In this document: positions 7,700 to 16,875 of the stretch, in pieces
Position numbering within the stretch: the stretch's first letter is position 1
Layout of the letters: every line of letters starts with the position of its first letter
Made by a program: the position numbers and the translations under genes
Notes under the pieces: generated by a model
The model's database searches: none
Told to the model about the DNA's origin: nothing
What the model saw: only the letters and a program-made list of their open reading frames with translations
Source: Spirochaetales bacterium Spiro_07
GTDB taxonomy: Bacteria > Spirochaetota > Spirochaetia > Treponematales > Treponemataceae
DNA length: 42,890 bases
Reading direction: 5' to 3'
Assembly (NCBI GenBank): GCA_001603145.1
Contig: LVBI01000008.1
Location: 1 to 42,890 of the forward strand

Positions 7700-9805
7700 T
7701 CAAACCCCTTCTTTTCCGGCAAGTACAGGGCGCATCGCGTTCACGCTGAAAGCAACTGTTGACGCATTGTGCAGAATTGCCGCAAGCGACGGCGAGATAA
7801 AGCCGAAAAGGCCAAGCAGCATGAACGTGGTGTTCACCGCAACAATGCCGCCGTTGTTCACATCGATTTTGCGCATAAGCCCAGTACCAAGCAGCCGCGT
7901 CTTATAAAGCCCTTCCAAACCGTCTTCGCTCGAAAGGATTATGTCGGCGGTTTCGCCTGTTATGTCAGCGCAGTCGCCCATTGCAATGCCTGTGTCAGCC
8001 GCAGCAAGAGCCGGCGCGTCGTTTATGCCGTCGCCAATCATGATAACCTTGTGGCCGAGCTTTTTCTTCTTTTCTATATAGTTGAACTTGTCTTCTGGCA
8101 GCGCGCGCGAAATGTAATGGTCAATCTTCGTAATTTTGGCGGCATTCCGGGCAGCACCTTCGTCATCGCCAGTAATCATCACGCAGTTTTTGATGCCGCT
8201 CTGATGCAGCTTTTGTATAATTTCAGGCGCATTTTTGCGCACAGGGTCGTTGACTGCAAAAATGCCGATAAGCTCTTTTTCTTCTGCAAGATACAGAAGC
8301 GATTCGCCGTTTTTAAGCGCGTCTTTCTGAATTTTCTTAAGCTCTTCCGGCTCCTGCACCTTTTCGTCGTCAAAAACGAAATGGCGGCTACCGATTACGA
8401 GTTTTTTGCCCTTAAGCGTGGTCGCAATGCCGTGTGCCACGATATATTCAACTTTTGCATGATTTTCAGGGTGAAGAAGGCCACGCTCATTTGCGGCCTT
8501 TACAACGGCAGCCGCAACAGGGTGCGCAAAATGCTCTTCAAGACAAGCCGCTGTTGCAAGCACATCGTCTTCTTTGCGGCCACCGAACGTGATAATGCGC
8601 GAAACAGCCGGAGTTGCCGCCGTCAATGTGCCGGTCTTGTCGAACACAACTGTATCTGCAATTGAAGCATCTTCAAGGAATTTGCCGCCCTTCACGATTA
8701 TGCCGTTTTCGGCGGCTTCTTTCATCGCGCTCAGCACCGCAATCGGCGAGGCAAGCTTCATGGCGCAAGAATAATCTACCATAAGAGTTGCCATAACCTT
8801 GCTCATGTTGCGCGTAAACAGCAGCACGCCGAGCGAAAGCAGAAAATTGTACTTTACAAGCGAATCTGCAAGCCGTTCCGAGCGCACCTGCGACGAAACT
8901 TTAAGCTGCTGAGATTTGTCTATCATCGTGAGGATGTTCTGCACTTTTGTCTGGCTGCCCACGGCGCGCACTTCAACAAAAAGCTCGCCTTCTTGCACTA
9001 TTGTTCCGGCGAAAACACTCGTTCCTTTACGCTTTTCAACTGCAAGCGGTTCGCCCGTGATAGAAGCCTGGTTCACAAGCCCTTCACCGCGCATAACTGT
9101 TCCGTCAACCGGAATTACATTGCCTGTGCGCACGGCGATTAAATCGCCTTTCTTTACAGCTGAAAGCGGCACAGTCCGTTCAGTTTTTCCTTCGACTTTC
9201 TGAACTTGGTCATTCTGCGAAAGCAGCCTGTCTGCAAGGTCAGAGTATGACTTTTTCTTCGTGAAATCTTCTATTATATCACCGATATTCAGCAAAAAAT
9301 TGATGTTTGCCGCGGTCTTTATGTCTTTGTTCACCAGCGCCATTGAAATTGCCGCTGCATCAAGCACTTCTGACTTGAAAATTTTTCCGGAAGTTATAAG
9401 TTCTGCGCCTTTTAAGATGCGCGGCGCAAGCGAATAAACGCGGAGCAAGATTCTGATTGGCAGAGGAAGAATCTGCTTGATGTAATGCATTGCGGTCATA
9501 ACCGCAAGATTAAACAAAAGGCTTTCCTGCTCCCTCGGCTCGCCAATTGATTCAAGCATTTCCTGATTGTTCAGATATTTTTCAGAGAGAGCTGAAAAAT
9601 ATGCTTTTATATGCTTTTCTGAAAGCTTTTCAACATCATAAAAGACAAGGAATGAGCCGGTCGTGTAGTTTACGCTCACATCGGTCATTCCTTCTTGAAC
9701 AGAAAGCAGACTCTGAGCCAGAGCCGCCTGTTGTCTTGTGATTTTTGCCTTATCATAACGAATGCGGATTCGACCCGGCAGAGAATGCTTTACTGTAAAA
9801 GTCAT
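7700..9805 (-). CDS. P1B-type metal-transporting ATPase with SCA membrane motif
   Basis: A 701-residue inner-membrane metal pump. Residues 1-70 form an HMA-like domain without C-x2-C. The actuator TGE is at 250-252, the phosphorylated Asp in DKTGT at 389-393, the P1B-specific HP dipeptide at 428-429 and the hinge GDGIND at 591-596. The ion-selectivity position in the sixth helix reads SCA (346-348, in DYSCAMKLASP) instead of CPC, CPH or SPC. This matches the little-studied SCA subgroup (listed, to my recollection, as P1B-6), whose substrate is not settled. Its operon has three copies of the GTTAG-N6-CTAAC element, so it is likely part of the iron response, perhaps for ferrous iron or manganese. 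Confidence 0.92.
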   Translation of the reverse strand: MTFTVKHSLPGRIRIRYDKAKITRQQAALAQSLLSVQEGMTDVSVNYTTGSFLVFYDVEKLSEKHIKAYFSALSEKYLNNQEMLESIGEPREQESLLFNLAVMTAMHYIKQILPLPIRILLRVYSLAPRILKGAELITSGKIFKSEVLDAAAISMALVNKDIKTAANINFLLNIGDIIEDFTKKKSYSDLADRLLSQNDQVQKVEGKTERTVPLSAVKKGDLIAVRTGNVIPVDGTVMRGEGLVNQASITGEPLAVEKRKGTSVFAGTIVQEGELFVEVRAVGSQTKVQNILTMIDKSQQLKVSSQVRSERLADSLVKYNFLLSLGVLLFTRNMSKVMATLMVDYSCAMKLASPIAVLSAMKEAAENGIIVKGGKFLEDASIADTVVFDKTGTLTAATPAVSRIITFGGRKEDDVLATAACLEEHFAHPVAAAVVKAANERGLLHPENHAKVEYIVAHGIATTLKGKKLVIGSRHFVFDDEKVQEPEELKKIQKDALKNGESLLYLAEEKELIGIFAVNDPVRKNAPEIIQKLHQSGIKNCVMITGDDEGAARNAAKITKIDHYISRALPEDKFNYIEKKKKLGHKVIMIGDGINDAPALAAADTGIAMGDCADITGETADIILSSEDGLEGLYKTRLLGTGLMRKIDVNNGGIVAVNTTFMLLGLFGFISPSLAAILHNASTVAFSVNAMRPVLAGKEGV

Positions 9806-9817
9806 GATTTCCTTCTT

Positions 9818-10030
9818 TTAGGCTTTTGCCTTTTTGGCAACGTTTTCAGCCTTTATGTCCTCGGCATCTTCTTTGATTGTCTCAAAATATTCCTTTGCAT
9901 CGTCTTTAAGCTGAAGACCGCCTGCAATAATTTTTGAACAGCCTTTTCTGAATGTGTCAGTTCTCATTATTGCAGCTGCTGCAAGCCCTGCGGCTACGCC
10001 CCAAAGAAATTTTTTTCCACTGTCTGTCAT
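9818..10030 (-). CDS. Small membrane protein, DUF6110-like, leading the P1B-ATPase operon
   Basis: 70 residues: a short basic start, a Gly/Ala-rich hydrophobic helix (about 8-22, LWGVAAGLAAAAIM), then a Lys/Glu-rich amphipathic helix with an EDAEDIKAE segment. The layout matches small proteins (DUF6110 type) that accompany P1B ATPases in anaerobes. An AGGAGGG ribosome site lies just upstream. It is 12 bases before the ATPase start. Possible roles are pump regulation or metal delivery; there is no direct evidence. Confidence 0.7.
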   Translation of the reverse strand: MTDSGKKFLWGVAAGLAAAAIMRTDTFRKGCSKIIAGGLQLKDDAKEYFETIKEDAEDIKAENVAKKAKA

Positions 10031-10056
10031 ATAACCCTCCTAGTTATTGTGATAAT

Positions 10057-10119
10057 GTTAGCTCGAACTAATTAGCTCTAGCTAACATTATATACATTTT
10101 CAGGTTATTTGCAACTAAC
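10057..10119 (-). promoter_or_regulatory. Promoter of the P1B-ATPase operon with three GTTAG-N6-CTAAC-type boxes
   Basis: On the minus strand a -35 TTGCAA (10109-10114) and a -10 TATAAT (10087-10092) are 16 bases apart. Three 16-bp elements surround them: 10057-10072 (GTTAG/CTAAT), 10071-10086 (ATTAG/CTAAC, also a perfect TTAGCT-CT-AGCTAA palindrome) and 10104-10119 (GTTAT/CTAAC). Each differs from the consensus at one base. One covers the -35 and two directly follow the -10, the geometry of a repressor. Confidence 0.8.
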
Positions 10120-10130
10120 GAAACAAATTT

Positions 10131-10934
10131 TTAAGAAACTTCTTCTACGATATAAAGCGGTTCGACGCTTCTGTAGTGGCGGCTTGCGTAGTCAAAATCG
10201 TGAATCTGCACCTGCACGCTGAAAGTTTTGCGCATGTTCTCTTCGTTGATGATTTCGTCCGTCAAACCGAAAAGCGGCTGGCTGTGTTTGTTCAGAATCA
10301 GCGCTTTAGTTCCGATTTTCATGGCATGTGCCGGAAAATGCGTGTTCACGATTGCGCAGATGTTCTTTTCTTGCGCCAACTTCTGAATAAGGTTCAATAT
10401 TATCAGCTGATTCTTAAAGTCAAGGTTTGATTCAGGCTCATCAAGCACAAGCATTTCAGGGTGCGTTGCAAGAGAGCGCGCAATAAGCACCATCTGAAGC
10501 TCACCGCCGCTCATCTGCGTGCAGAGCTTGTCTTTGAGCCACAAAATGCCGCAATCTTCCATTGCCTGAATTGCAACTTCCTCGTCTTTCTTTGTCGGCT
10601 GACGGAACATGCCAAGATGCGCACTCCGCCCCATCGTTACCATGTCTAGCGCGCTGAACGAAAACACCGAATTCTTAGCTTGCGGAACATACGATATGCG
10701 CTTCCAAAGCTCCTTAATCGGAATTTCAGCTATATCCTTGCCGTCAAGCAGCGTTTCGCCGCTGTTCCACTTCTGCAAGCCCATCATGCACTTTAAGAGC
10801 GTGGTCTTGCCCACGCCGTTAGAGCCGAGAACGCAAAGAATTTCACCTGAACTGATGTCAAAATTGACGTTTTTCAGAATCGTTCTTGTGCTGTTGTGGT
10901 ACGAAAAACTTCCGTTTTGTACTTCAAATTGCAT
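10131..10934 (-). CDS. FecE/BtuD-type ABC importer ATPase
   Basis: A 267-residue ATP-binding subunit. Walker A GSNGVGKTT is at 37-45, the Q-loop in SYVPQ near 86, the signature MSGGELQ at 142-148 and Walker B MLVLDEP at 162-168; the switch His follows in NTHFPAH. It belongs to the iron-siderophore/haem/cobalamin uptake family and would energise the permease encoded 30 bases upstream. It is the last gene of the nitrogenase-like importer operon. Confidence 0.93.
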   Translation of the reverse strand: MQFEVQNGSFSYHNSTRTILKNVNFDISSGEILCVLGSNGVGKTTLLKCMMGLQKWNSGETLLDGKDIAEIPIKELWKRISYVPQAKNSVFSFSALDMVTMGRSAHLGMFRQPTKKDEEVAIQAMEDCGILWLKDKLCTQMSGGELQMVLIARSLATHPEMLVLDEPESNLDFKNQLIILNLIQKLAQEKNICAIVNTHFPAHAMKIGTKALILNKHSQPLFGLTDEIINEENMRKTFSVQVQIHDFDYASRHYRSVEPLYIVEEVS

Positions 10935-10964
10935 ATTTTCTTCCTTATAAATGCGTTTTGCTGA

Positions 10965-11981
10965 TTATGCGGAAAGCCCGCCGCTTTTGCGCAGAAGCCC
11001 GATAAAGAACGGTGCGCCGATTACGGCTGTCAAAATCGAAAGCGGAATTTCTGCACTGCTCGCGCTTCGTGCAAACGTATCGATTATCACCATAAAGCTT
11101 GCGCCGAACCCGATGCTCAACGGCACGACAGTTCTGTTGTTGCTGCCCATAAGCATACGCGAAATGTGCGGAATCAAAAGACCGACCCATCCGACCTGAC
11201 CGCACATGCTGACACAGCTTGCCGTAATCAGCGACGACGCGATGATTATCAGCAGGCGCAAAAACTTTATGTTCATGCCCATTGAGCGCGCTTCGTCTTC
11301 GTTTAGCGAAAGAATATTCAAGCGCCAGCGCAGCGCATAAATGATTGCAAGCCCGATTATGATGCACGGCACGCCGAAAAGCAGGCTTCTGTAAGTTACG
11401 CTTGCAAGGCTGCCCATAAGCCAATATGTGATTGACGGCAGCTCATCTTCAGGGTCTGCCATGTATTTCATAAGCGAAACCAATGCCTGAAACAAAGAAG
11501 ATACAACCATACCGCCAAGAACAATCATAATTACGCTGGATTTTCCGCGTATTTTGCTGATTGAATATGTGATAAAGCAAGAAACAAGACCCCATAGCAA
11601 TGCGCAAAGCTGAATTCCTATCAGGTTCCAGTGAAACATCATGGCTATAACCGCCCCGAACGAGGCGCCGCTTGCTACACCGAGAGTATCGGGCGTTGCA
11701 AGCGGATTTGAGAACAAGCCCTGAAACGCAGCGCCCGAACATGAAAGCCCAGCACCAATTGCAATTGCAAGCAGAATGCGCGGTAGCCGCACCTTAAAGA
11801 TTACGGTTTTTGCCATCATGTCTCCGGCGTTGCCCGAAATTGCATCGCCGAAAGATTTCAGAATCTGCCACGGCGAAAGCGAATAACGCCCCACGCCGAG
11901 ACAAATCAGCGCAACAACAGGCACAAGCAGAAAAGCAAAGCTGATAATCGTGTTCTGCAACTTTTTATTGTTAATGACCAT
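10965..11981 (-). CDS. FecCD/BtuC-type ABC importer permease
   Basis: A 338-residue integral membrane protein with about ten hydrophobic helices. Family hallmarks are RLPRILLAIAIGAGLSCSGAA in two pieces near residues 67-87, NPLATPDTLGVASGASFG, and the C-terminal GQVGWVGLLIPHISR with the coupling helix to the ATPase. It imports ferric siderophores, haem or corrinoids. It is preceded 10 bases earlier by a binding-lipoprotein gene. One permease is served by three lipoproteins in this operon. Confidence 0.93.
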   Translation of the reverse strand: MVINNKKLQNTIISFAFLLVPVVALICLGVGRYSLSPWQILKSFGDAISGNAGDMMAKTVIFKVRLPRILLAIAIGAGLSCSGAAFQGLFSNPLATPDTLGVASGASFGAVIAMMFHWNLIGIQLCALLWGLVSCFITYSISKIRGKSSVIMIVLGGMVVSSLFQALVSLMKYMADPEDELPSITYWLMGSLASVTYRSLLFGVPCIIIGLAIIYALRWRLNILSLNEDEARSMGMNIKFLRLLIIIASSLITASCVSMCGQVGWVGLLIPHISRMLMGSNNRTVVPLSIGFGASFMVIIDTFARSASSAEIPLSILTAVIGAPFFIGLLRKSGGLSA

Positions 11982-11991
11982 TTTCCAGCTC

Positions 11992-13095
11992 TTATTTTCC
12001 GCTTGCTGCTCTTGCAGGGTTGTAGATTGCCTGCAAATCTTTTTGGGTCAAATCAACGCCGTAAAAACGCTTGTAATAATCTTTGATTTCTTTGTCCATG
12101 TCGATGTCTGCAAAAAGTTCAGGCTGAATCTTTGTTGCAAGCCACTGCAAAACAAGCGGTGTGTCTGATGCAGGCGGAAACCAGCGGTACATGCCGAGCG
12201 GAAACTTATAGACTTTACCGTCCTGCACAGCTTTTACAAGGCTCCAGTCTGTGCCGGGAATGGTATTGTTGAGCAAATCTTCCGCAAGGCGCGGGCTGAA
12301 ATTCGTGATGAAAATCATGTCAGGGTTCCACTGATAGACCTGCTCCATGTTGATTTTCATCTGACCTTTAGCGTCAACCACATTCTTGCCGCCCGGCGTT
12401 TCAATCCAGTATTTGCTGAAAAAATGATGACCGGCCGCAGTCATTGCAGAATCATCATAATTGAAAAGAATCATTACATTCGGTTTCTGGTCATCAGAAA
12501 GATTGGCAACCCTGTCTTTTATCTTTTTTTCAACTGCATAGCCGTAATCGATAATCTCCTGAGCGCGCTTAGTCTTTGAGTCATCAGCGAAAATCTGGCT
12601 CAAAAGGTCAATCCAGTCGGCATAAGTGTCAATGCAGTGCCATTCTTTGCGCGTTGTCGAAAAACCTATTGCTGGGATTCCGGCATTTTCGTAAACTTGG
12701 CGCTCTTCATCGTTTCCGGCTGCATAAAACACAACATCGGGCTTGAGCTTTAAAAGCTCTTCAACATTAACTGCGCCGTTCTGCACAAAGCTTGAATCAA
12801 TTTTGACGACTTCCGGAAAAACAGTTGCAAGATATGAATTCTTTGCAGCCGCCATTGAAGACGGGTGCATTCCGACAAGTTTTTCTGTGCTGCCCATGTA
12901 CATGCAGTACACAGAAGCAAGCGGCAGAATTGAGCCGATAACGACGCGGTTTATTTCAGCAGGCACAACAACTTCTGCGCCTGTGTGGTCGATTATTGTT
13001 CTTGTTGCAGGCATTTTTGCTTTTTCTGTTTTTGCACAGCCTGCAAGCATAAATACGGCAGCAAGTACTGAAACTGCCTTGATAATCTTTTTCAT
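11992..13095 (-). CDS. Substrate-binding lipoprotein, FepB/BtuF type (third of three)
   Basis: 367 residues. A signal peptide ends in a lipobox MLAGC (Cys20), so it is membrane-anchored. The mature domain opens with the family pattern TRTIIDHTGAEVVVP and INRVV, contains the KLKPDVVFYA motif and ends with FADIDMDKEIKDYYKRF. It is paralogous to the lipoproteins at 13308 and 17705 and should feed the FecCD permease 10 bases downstream. Upstream, 212 bases containing palindromic repeats separate it from the preceding gene. Confidence 0.9.
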   Translation of the reverse strand: MKKIIKAVSVLAAVFMLAGCAKTEKAKMPATRTIIDHTGAEVVVPAEINRVVIGSILPLASVYCMYMGSTEKLVGMHPSSMAAAKNSYLATVFPEVVKIDSSFVQNGAVNVEELLKLKPDVVFYAAGNDEERQVYENAGIPAIGFSTTRKEWHCIDTYADWIDLLSQIFADDSKTKRAQEIIDYGYAVEKKIKDRVANLSDDQKPNVMILFNYDDSAMTAAGHHFFSKYWIETPGGKNVVDAKGQMKINMEQVYQWNPDMIFITNFSPRLAEDLLNNTIPGTDWSLVKAVQDGKVYKFPLGMYRWFPPASDTPLVLQWLATKIQPELFADIDMDKEIKDYYKRFYGVDLTQKDLQAIYNPARAASGK

Positions 13096-13164
13096 AAGAA
13101 AAATCTCCTTCTTTTTTGGTTATATCTAAAAATATATTGCGTATGATTGCTGCACTTATACGTT

Positions 13165-13223
13165 GGTCACTGAGCGTAGCCGAAGTGACCAGCACACTTA
13201 TGCGGTGCTTCGACTACGCTCAG
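13165..13223. repeat. Palindromic repeat between two binding-lipoprotein genes
   Basis: A 16-bp arm at 13170-13185 pairs with 13208-13223 (one mismatch). Inside the left arm region, GGTCACT (13165-13171) also pairs with AGTGACC (13184-13190), so alternative folds exist. It is of the dispersed GAGCGTAGCCGAAG type. The rest of 13096-13307 shows nothing else I can name. Confidence 0.75.
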
Positions 13224-13272
13224 CAACCGCAGTTGCATTTCTTGGTTATTGAGCATTACGAACCACAACAAA

Positions 13273-13307
13273 CGCTTGCATTTTTTAGACTTCCACTTAT
13301 GCAAGCG
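13273..13307 (-). terminator. Hairpin directly after the second binding-lipoprotein gene
   Basis: CGCTTGCAT (13273-13281) pairs with ATGCAAGCG (13299-13307) with a 17-base loop, touching the stop codon of the gene read from the right. The tail is TTTGTTG, so termination may be only partial. It could set lower expression of the three genes that follow. Confidence 0.5.
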
Positions 13308-14411
13308 CTATTTGCCGCTTGCTGCCCTAGACGGGTTATAAATTGCTTTCAAATCATCTTTTGTAAGCTCAACGCCGTAAAACTTCTTGAAATACGAGAT
13401 GATTTCCTTGTCCATGTCGATGTCCGCAAAAAGTTCAGGCTGCATCTGCTTGGCGAACCACTGCAATGCAAGCGGCGTGTCTGAGCTAGGCGGTGCCCAA
13501 CGGTACATGCCGAGCGGGTTTTTGTACACCTGCTTTTTCTGAATTGCCTTAATCGAAGACCAGTCGTAGCCGCCGATTGCGTTTGTGTACAAATCTTCAG
13601 GCAGAGCCGGCGTAAAATTCGTCAAGAAAATCATGTCAGGATTCCAGTTGTAGATTTGCTCCATATTCAGCGAGTTGCTGCCTTTCAGCTCATAAGAAGC
13701 GTTGCGGCCGCCGCAAGTTTCGCACCAATACTGGTTGAACATGTTGCCGCCATAAGTTGTGATTGAGTTTTCTTCACAGGCATAAAGATAAAGGCAAACA
13801 GGGCGCTGCTCATCAGTCAGCTTTGACGTGCGTTCTTTGACCATCTTTTCAACGCTTCTGCCATATTCGATAATTTCTTTTGAGCGGCCTGTGTCACCGA
13901 AGATTTCGCCGAGCAGCGTAATCCACGATGCATAAGTTTCAATCGTGTTGTAACCGGCGATTGTCGTTGAAAAGCCCACGCAAGGAATTCCGGCTGTATC
14001 GAACATTTCTTTTTCAGCAGTGTTCGAAGCGTTGTAGAGTATCAAGTCAGGCTTCAGCTCAAGAAGCTGTTCGATATTTACCACGTTATTCTTTACAAAG
14101 CTCGAATCAATGTCGTTGATTTCGGGGTAAAACTTCGCAAGATACGAGTTTTTTCCGGCAGCCTTTGAAGACGGGTGCATTCCGACAAGCTTGTACGGGC
14201 CGCCAAGATAAAGGCAATAAACCGAAGGAAGCGGCAGAAGCGACGAAATTACGACACGTTCCGGGTTTGCCGGAATTGTAATGGTGCTGCCAGTGTGGTC
14301 AACAACTGTTTTCGTTGCCTGAACCGAAGCAGGCTGCTCTTTTTTGGCACAGCCTGAAAAACACAAAACAAGCGCAGCAATCAAAGCTGCGGCTATTGCT
14401 ATTTTTTTCAT
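13308..14411 (-). CDS. Substrate-binding lipoprotein, FepB/BtuF type (second of three)
   Basis: 367 residues with lipobox CFSGC (Cys21). The mature part starts TKTVVDHTGSTITIP and shares the LELKPDLILYN motif and the ADIDMDKEI ending with its paralogues. The start codon overlaps the stop of the NifK-like gene (ATGA), so translation is coupled to the reductase genes. This supports a shared substrate for binding protein and reductase. Confidence 0.9.
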   Translation of the reverse strand: MKKIAIAAALIAALVLCFSGCAKKEQPASVQATKTVVDHTGSTITIPANPERVVISSLLPLPSVYCLYLGGPYKLVGMHPSSKAAGKNSYLAKFYPEINDIDSSFVKNNVVNIEQLLELKPDLILYNASNTAEKEMFDTAGIPCVGFSTTIAGYNTIETYASWITLLGEIFGDTGRSKEIIEYGRSVEKMVKERTSKLTDEQRPVCLYLYACEENSITTYGGNMFNQYWCETCGGRNASYELKGSNSLNMEQIYNWNPDMIFLTNFTPALPEDLYTNAIGGYDWSSIKAIQKKQVYKNPLGMYRWAPPSSDTPLALQWFAKQMQPELFADIDMDKEIISYFKKFYGVELTKDDLKAIYNPSRAASGK

Positions 14412-15616
14412 AAAATCTCCTTAACGAAAGTTTCAAATTCCTTAGATAAGAATAATTTTGTTTTATCCCAGCAGATTTTGCTTGAAACCGCCGTATGCGG
14501 AAGACCGAAAAACTTAACGCCTTTCGCTTTTGTTTCCGCAGTTAAAAGCTGTTCAACAAGCGGGTCTGCAATAATTTTGTCAGCTTTGCCGCTGTTCAAA
14601 AACTTGCGCAATTCAAGCTCGTTCTTAAAAACAAGGTCGCCTTCGCGCTTAATCTGACGCACGCCGTCAAAAATGCTTGCCACGCGCACAGCAATCTTTT
14701 TTCCGCTGCGGCGGCTCAATTCTTCAATGTATTCGCGGATTGAATTTGAAATAATCTGGTCACCGGCGATAAGCAGCTTTTCGCAACCGTCAGAAGCTTC
14801 AAGCGCGTAAGTCTTGTCCGGCTTGCATCCACCGCTTTCAAGAAATTCTGCAACACGGCGCAGCACAATTTTGCCGTCGCCAACAGGCGTTCCGCATATA
14901 AACGGAATTCCATAAGCGTCTTTCATATATTGCGCCGCTTCAAAGCCGCTTTCTGACACAACAAGGTTCAGCGCAGCTTCGTCTGCCTGTGCAATATTTT
15001 CAAGCTTGTTTTCCATGCCGAAACTGTTGAGCACCTTGATTCCGGCTGACTCAAAAAGCGAAATGAACAGCTTTACGTTGTCGGTATTGCCAAAATCAAG
15101 CGGCGTTGTGCCGAGCAAGTTTATGGCACGGCTGTTTCCGGCTGCCGCTTTTCCGTCAGCGTCTGCTTTTTTCGGGCAAAATTTCTTAAGAAGCGCGATA
15201 ATCGCCATCGAAACGCCTTTTGTGTAATACGCAAGGCCTTTCGTATCAAAGCCGAAGCACGGAATTCCAGTCCGCGATTCAAGTTCTGTAGCAATGCCCG
15301 CATAGTCTGTGCCGATAACCATCGGGACAGGGCTGCCGAGCAGCGCAACAAATTTCGGGTGCGTATCGTTTACGGCAGCAATAATTCTGTTGACGAGCAA
15401 ATCATCGTTTCCGAGAATCGCATCCATGTGGCGCAAGCCCGAACAGAACACAAGCGCTTTTGAGCCAAGCCAGCGCGGTTCATCGTAGCCGAGATAATTG
15501 CCAGTGCAACCCGAAGCATCATGAATCACAATCATTCCGCCAAGTTCAAACAAGGTTGAGGCAACGCCCGAATAGTCAGGCGCCAAAGGCGGCAAATTGA
15601 CACAAAGTTTACTCAT
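14408..15616 (-). CDS. NifK/NifN-like subunit of a nitrogenase-like reductase
   Basis: 402 residues of the nitrogenase component 1 fold. Cys5 sits in LCVNLPPLAPDYSG, Cys37 in DASGCTGNY and Cys58 in FCSGLRHMDAILG; these correspond in order to the three cysteine positions that hold a P-cluster or simpler 4Fe-4S cluster at the subunit interface. At 402 residues it is shorter than true NifK (about 520). The gene overlaps both neighbours by 4 bases (ATGA), so NifD-like, NifK-like and a binding lipoprotein are translated together. The likely role is as the electron-transferring half of a heterotetramer with the NifD-like protein. Substrate unknown. Confidence 0.85.
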   Translation of the reverse strand: MSKLCVNLPPLAPDYSGVASTLFELGGMIVIHDASGCTGNYLGYDEPRWLGSKALVFCSGLRHMDAILGNDDLLVNRIIAAVNDTHPKFVALLGSPVPMVIGTDYAGIATELESRTGIPCFGFDTKGLAYYTKGVSMAIIALLKKFCPKKADADGKAAAGNSRAINLLGTTPLDFGNTDNVKLFISLFESAGIKVLNSFGMENKLENIAQADEAALNLVVSESGFEAAQYMKDAYGIPFICGTPVGDGKIVLRRVAEFLESGGCKPDKTYALEASDGCEKLLIAGDQIISNSIREYIEELSRRSGKKIAVRVASIFDGVRQIKREGDLVFKNELELRKFLNSGKADKIIADPLVEQLLTAETKAKGVKFFGLPHTAVSSKICWDKTKLFLSKEFETFVKEIL

Positions 15617-16875
15617 ACTACAAGCCCCGCACTATTAATTTCACTGTTTACATCAATTTCATTTTCAAAAGCTGAAATTATCTGCTTCATCAGCATTTTG
15701 ATTCCATAAAAGCCATACAAGCCTTCGTCGTCCATCTGAACAACCACATGCTTTGATTTTGTCATGTAGCCGCAGTCAAAGCCGATGCAGAGGCATTTCA
15801 TGTTTTCAAACTCAAAGCAAGCCGTCTTGTGGCTTATTGCGTCAGTTATTTTAATGGAAGGATTTTTCTGCATTACGGCAAGGCAAGCTTCTTTTTCGAA
15901 TTCTGGCACGCCGTTTTCTGTGCAAATCATCTGCACGTTAAAGCCGTAATCAAGAAGCACTTTCGCAAGCGTAAACGGCTTGCGCACAGCCTGATAATCA
16001 ATTGCAATCGGGTAGCTTCCGACAGTTTTTTGCGCAACTTTTATAGACTGAATTGCTTCGGTTTTGAAAGACGAAAAATCAGGCAGCGTTATACCGAGCT
16101 GTGTTTCAAGCTTGCGGTAATCAGCTTCAATTTCTTCGGGGTCATACGAAACATAAGACGTGAAAAACGGAATGCCGAGCGTTTTCTGCATTTTTCCAGC
16201 CGCCATTTTAGCCGTAGGCGAAAGCACAAGATTGAAGCAGCTTTCGCTCATCTGCATAAAGTCGTTGTAATCTTTACATGTTCCGATATGCTTGACCGAA
16301 ACGCCGCATTTTTCAAGCAGCCCGAAAAGTTCACACTCTGGGCGCACAAACGCATTGTTGCCAATCATGTTTATCTGCTTTGCGTTCGTCGGTCGTTTTT
16401 CCAAAAGTGAATAAATCGAATTCTGCAAGCCGATTGCTGGCGGCGTTTTTGTGTCGCCTTTGAACGGGTTCATGTGGCACTCAAGAAAGCGCGTGCCGGG
16501 AAAGCGTTCTTCAAGCTCTGCGTCAAGGCTTTTGTGGTCTGTGCCGAGCAAATCGTCAAGGCAGCTCACAAAAATCGAAAGCACTTTCGGTCTTTTCGGC
16601 AGATACGAAAAAAGCTCTTCAACGGCGTCTGGAATCAGATGCTCGTAATGGCCACTCACAATATCAGCTTCATCAATAAAAAGATAGCTTACCTTGTCTT
16701 TACAGTTGTTTATGATTCCGCCAAGCGCGCCATGCCTTCCGCAAGCGAAAGGCGCAACAAAAAGCATGTAGCTTTCTGGTATGAGCGCGGCAACGCGGAT
16801 TACACCCCAGCCGCCGTGGGCAGGGCTTACATAATGAAGCGTTTTTTCAAATTCAGGACAAGAACAGCCGCACAT
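15613..16875 (-). CDS. NifD/NifE-like subunit of a nitrogenase-like reductase
   Basis: 420 residues from ATG 16875, which overlaps the NifH-like stop (TGATG) and has AGGAG eight bases upstream; an in-frame start at 16926 is less likely. The N-terminus has clustered cysteines (MCGCSC: 2, 4, 6), then Cys45 in VAPFACGRHGALGG and Cys105 in FVSCLDDLLG, matching the three interface-cluster positions of component 1. An HGGWGVIRVA segment precedes the second cysteine, a variant of the family. I cannot find the Cys and His that bind FeMo-cofactor in NifD. It is therefore a divergent nitrogenase-superfamily enzyme, not a dinitrogenase. Confidence 0.85.
   Translation of the reverse strand: MCGCSCPEFEKTLHYVSPAHGGWGVIRVAALIPESYMLFVAPFACGRHGALGGIINNCKDKVSYLFIDEADIVSGHYEHLIPDAVEELFSYLPKRPKVLSIFVSCLDDLLGTDHKSLDAELEERFPGTRFLECHMNPFKGDTKTPPAIGLQNSIYSLLEKRPTNAKQINMIGNNAFVRPECELFGLLEKCGVSVKHIGTCKDYNDFMQMSESCFNLVLSPTAKMAAGKMQKTLGIPFFTSYVSYDPEEIEADYRKLETQLGITLPDFSSFKTEAIQSIKVAQKTVGSYPIAIDYQAVRKPFTLAKVLLDYGFNVQMICTENGVPEFEKEACLAVMQKNPSIKITDAISHKTACFEFENMKCLCIGFDCGYMTKSKHVVVQMDDEGLYGFYGIKMLMKQIISAFENEIDVNSEINSAGLVV

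Noticed and set aside
7769-8665. 298-codon open frame on the plus strand
   Set aside because: It is the antisense shadow of the P-type ATPase; composition and lack of motifs do not support a protein.
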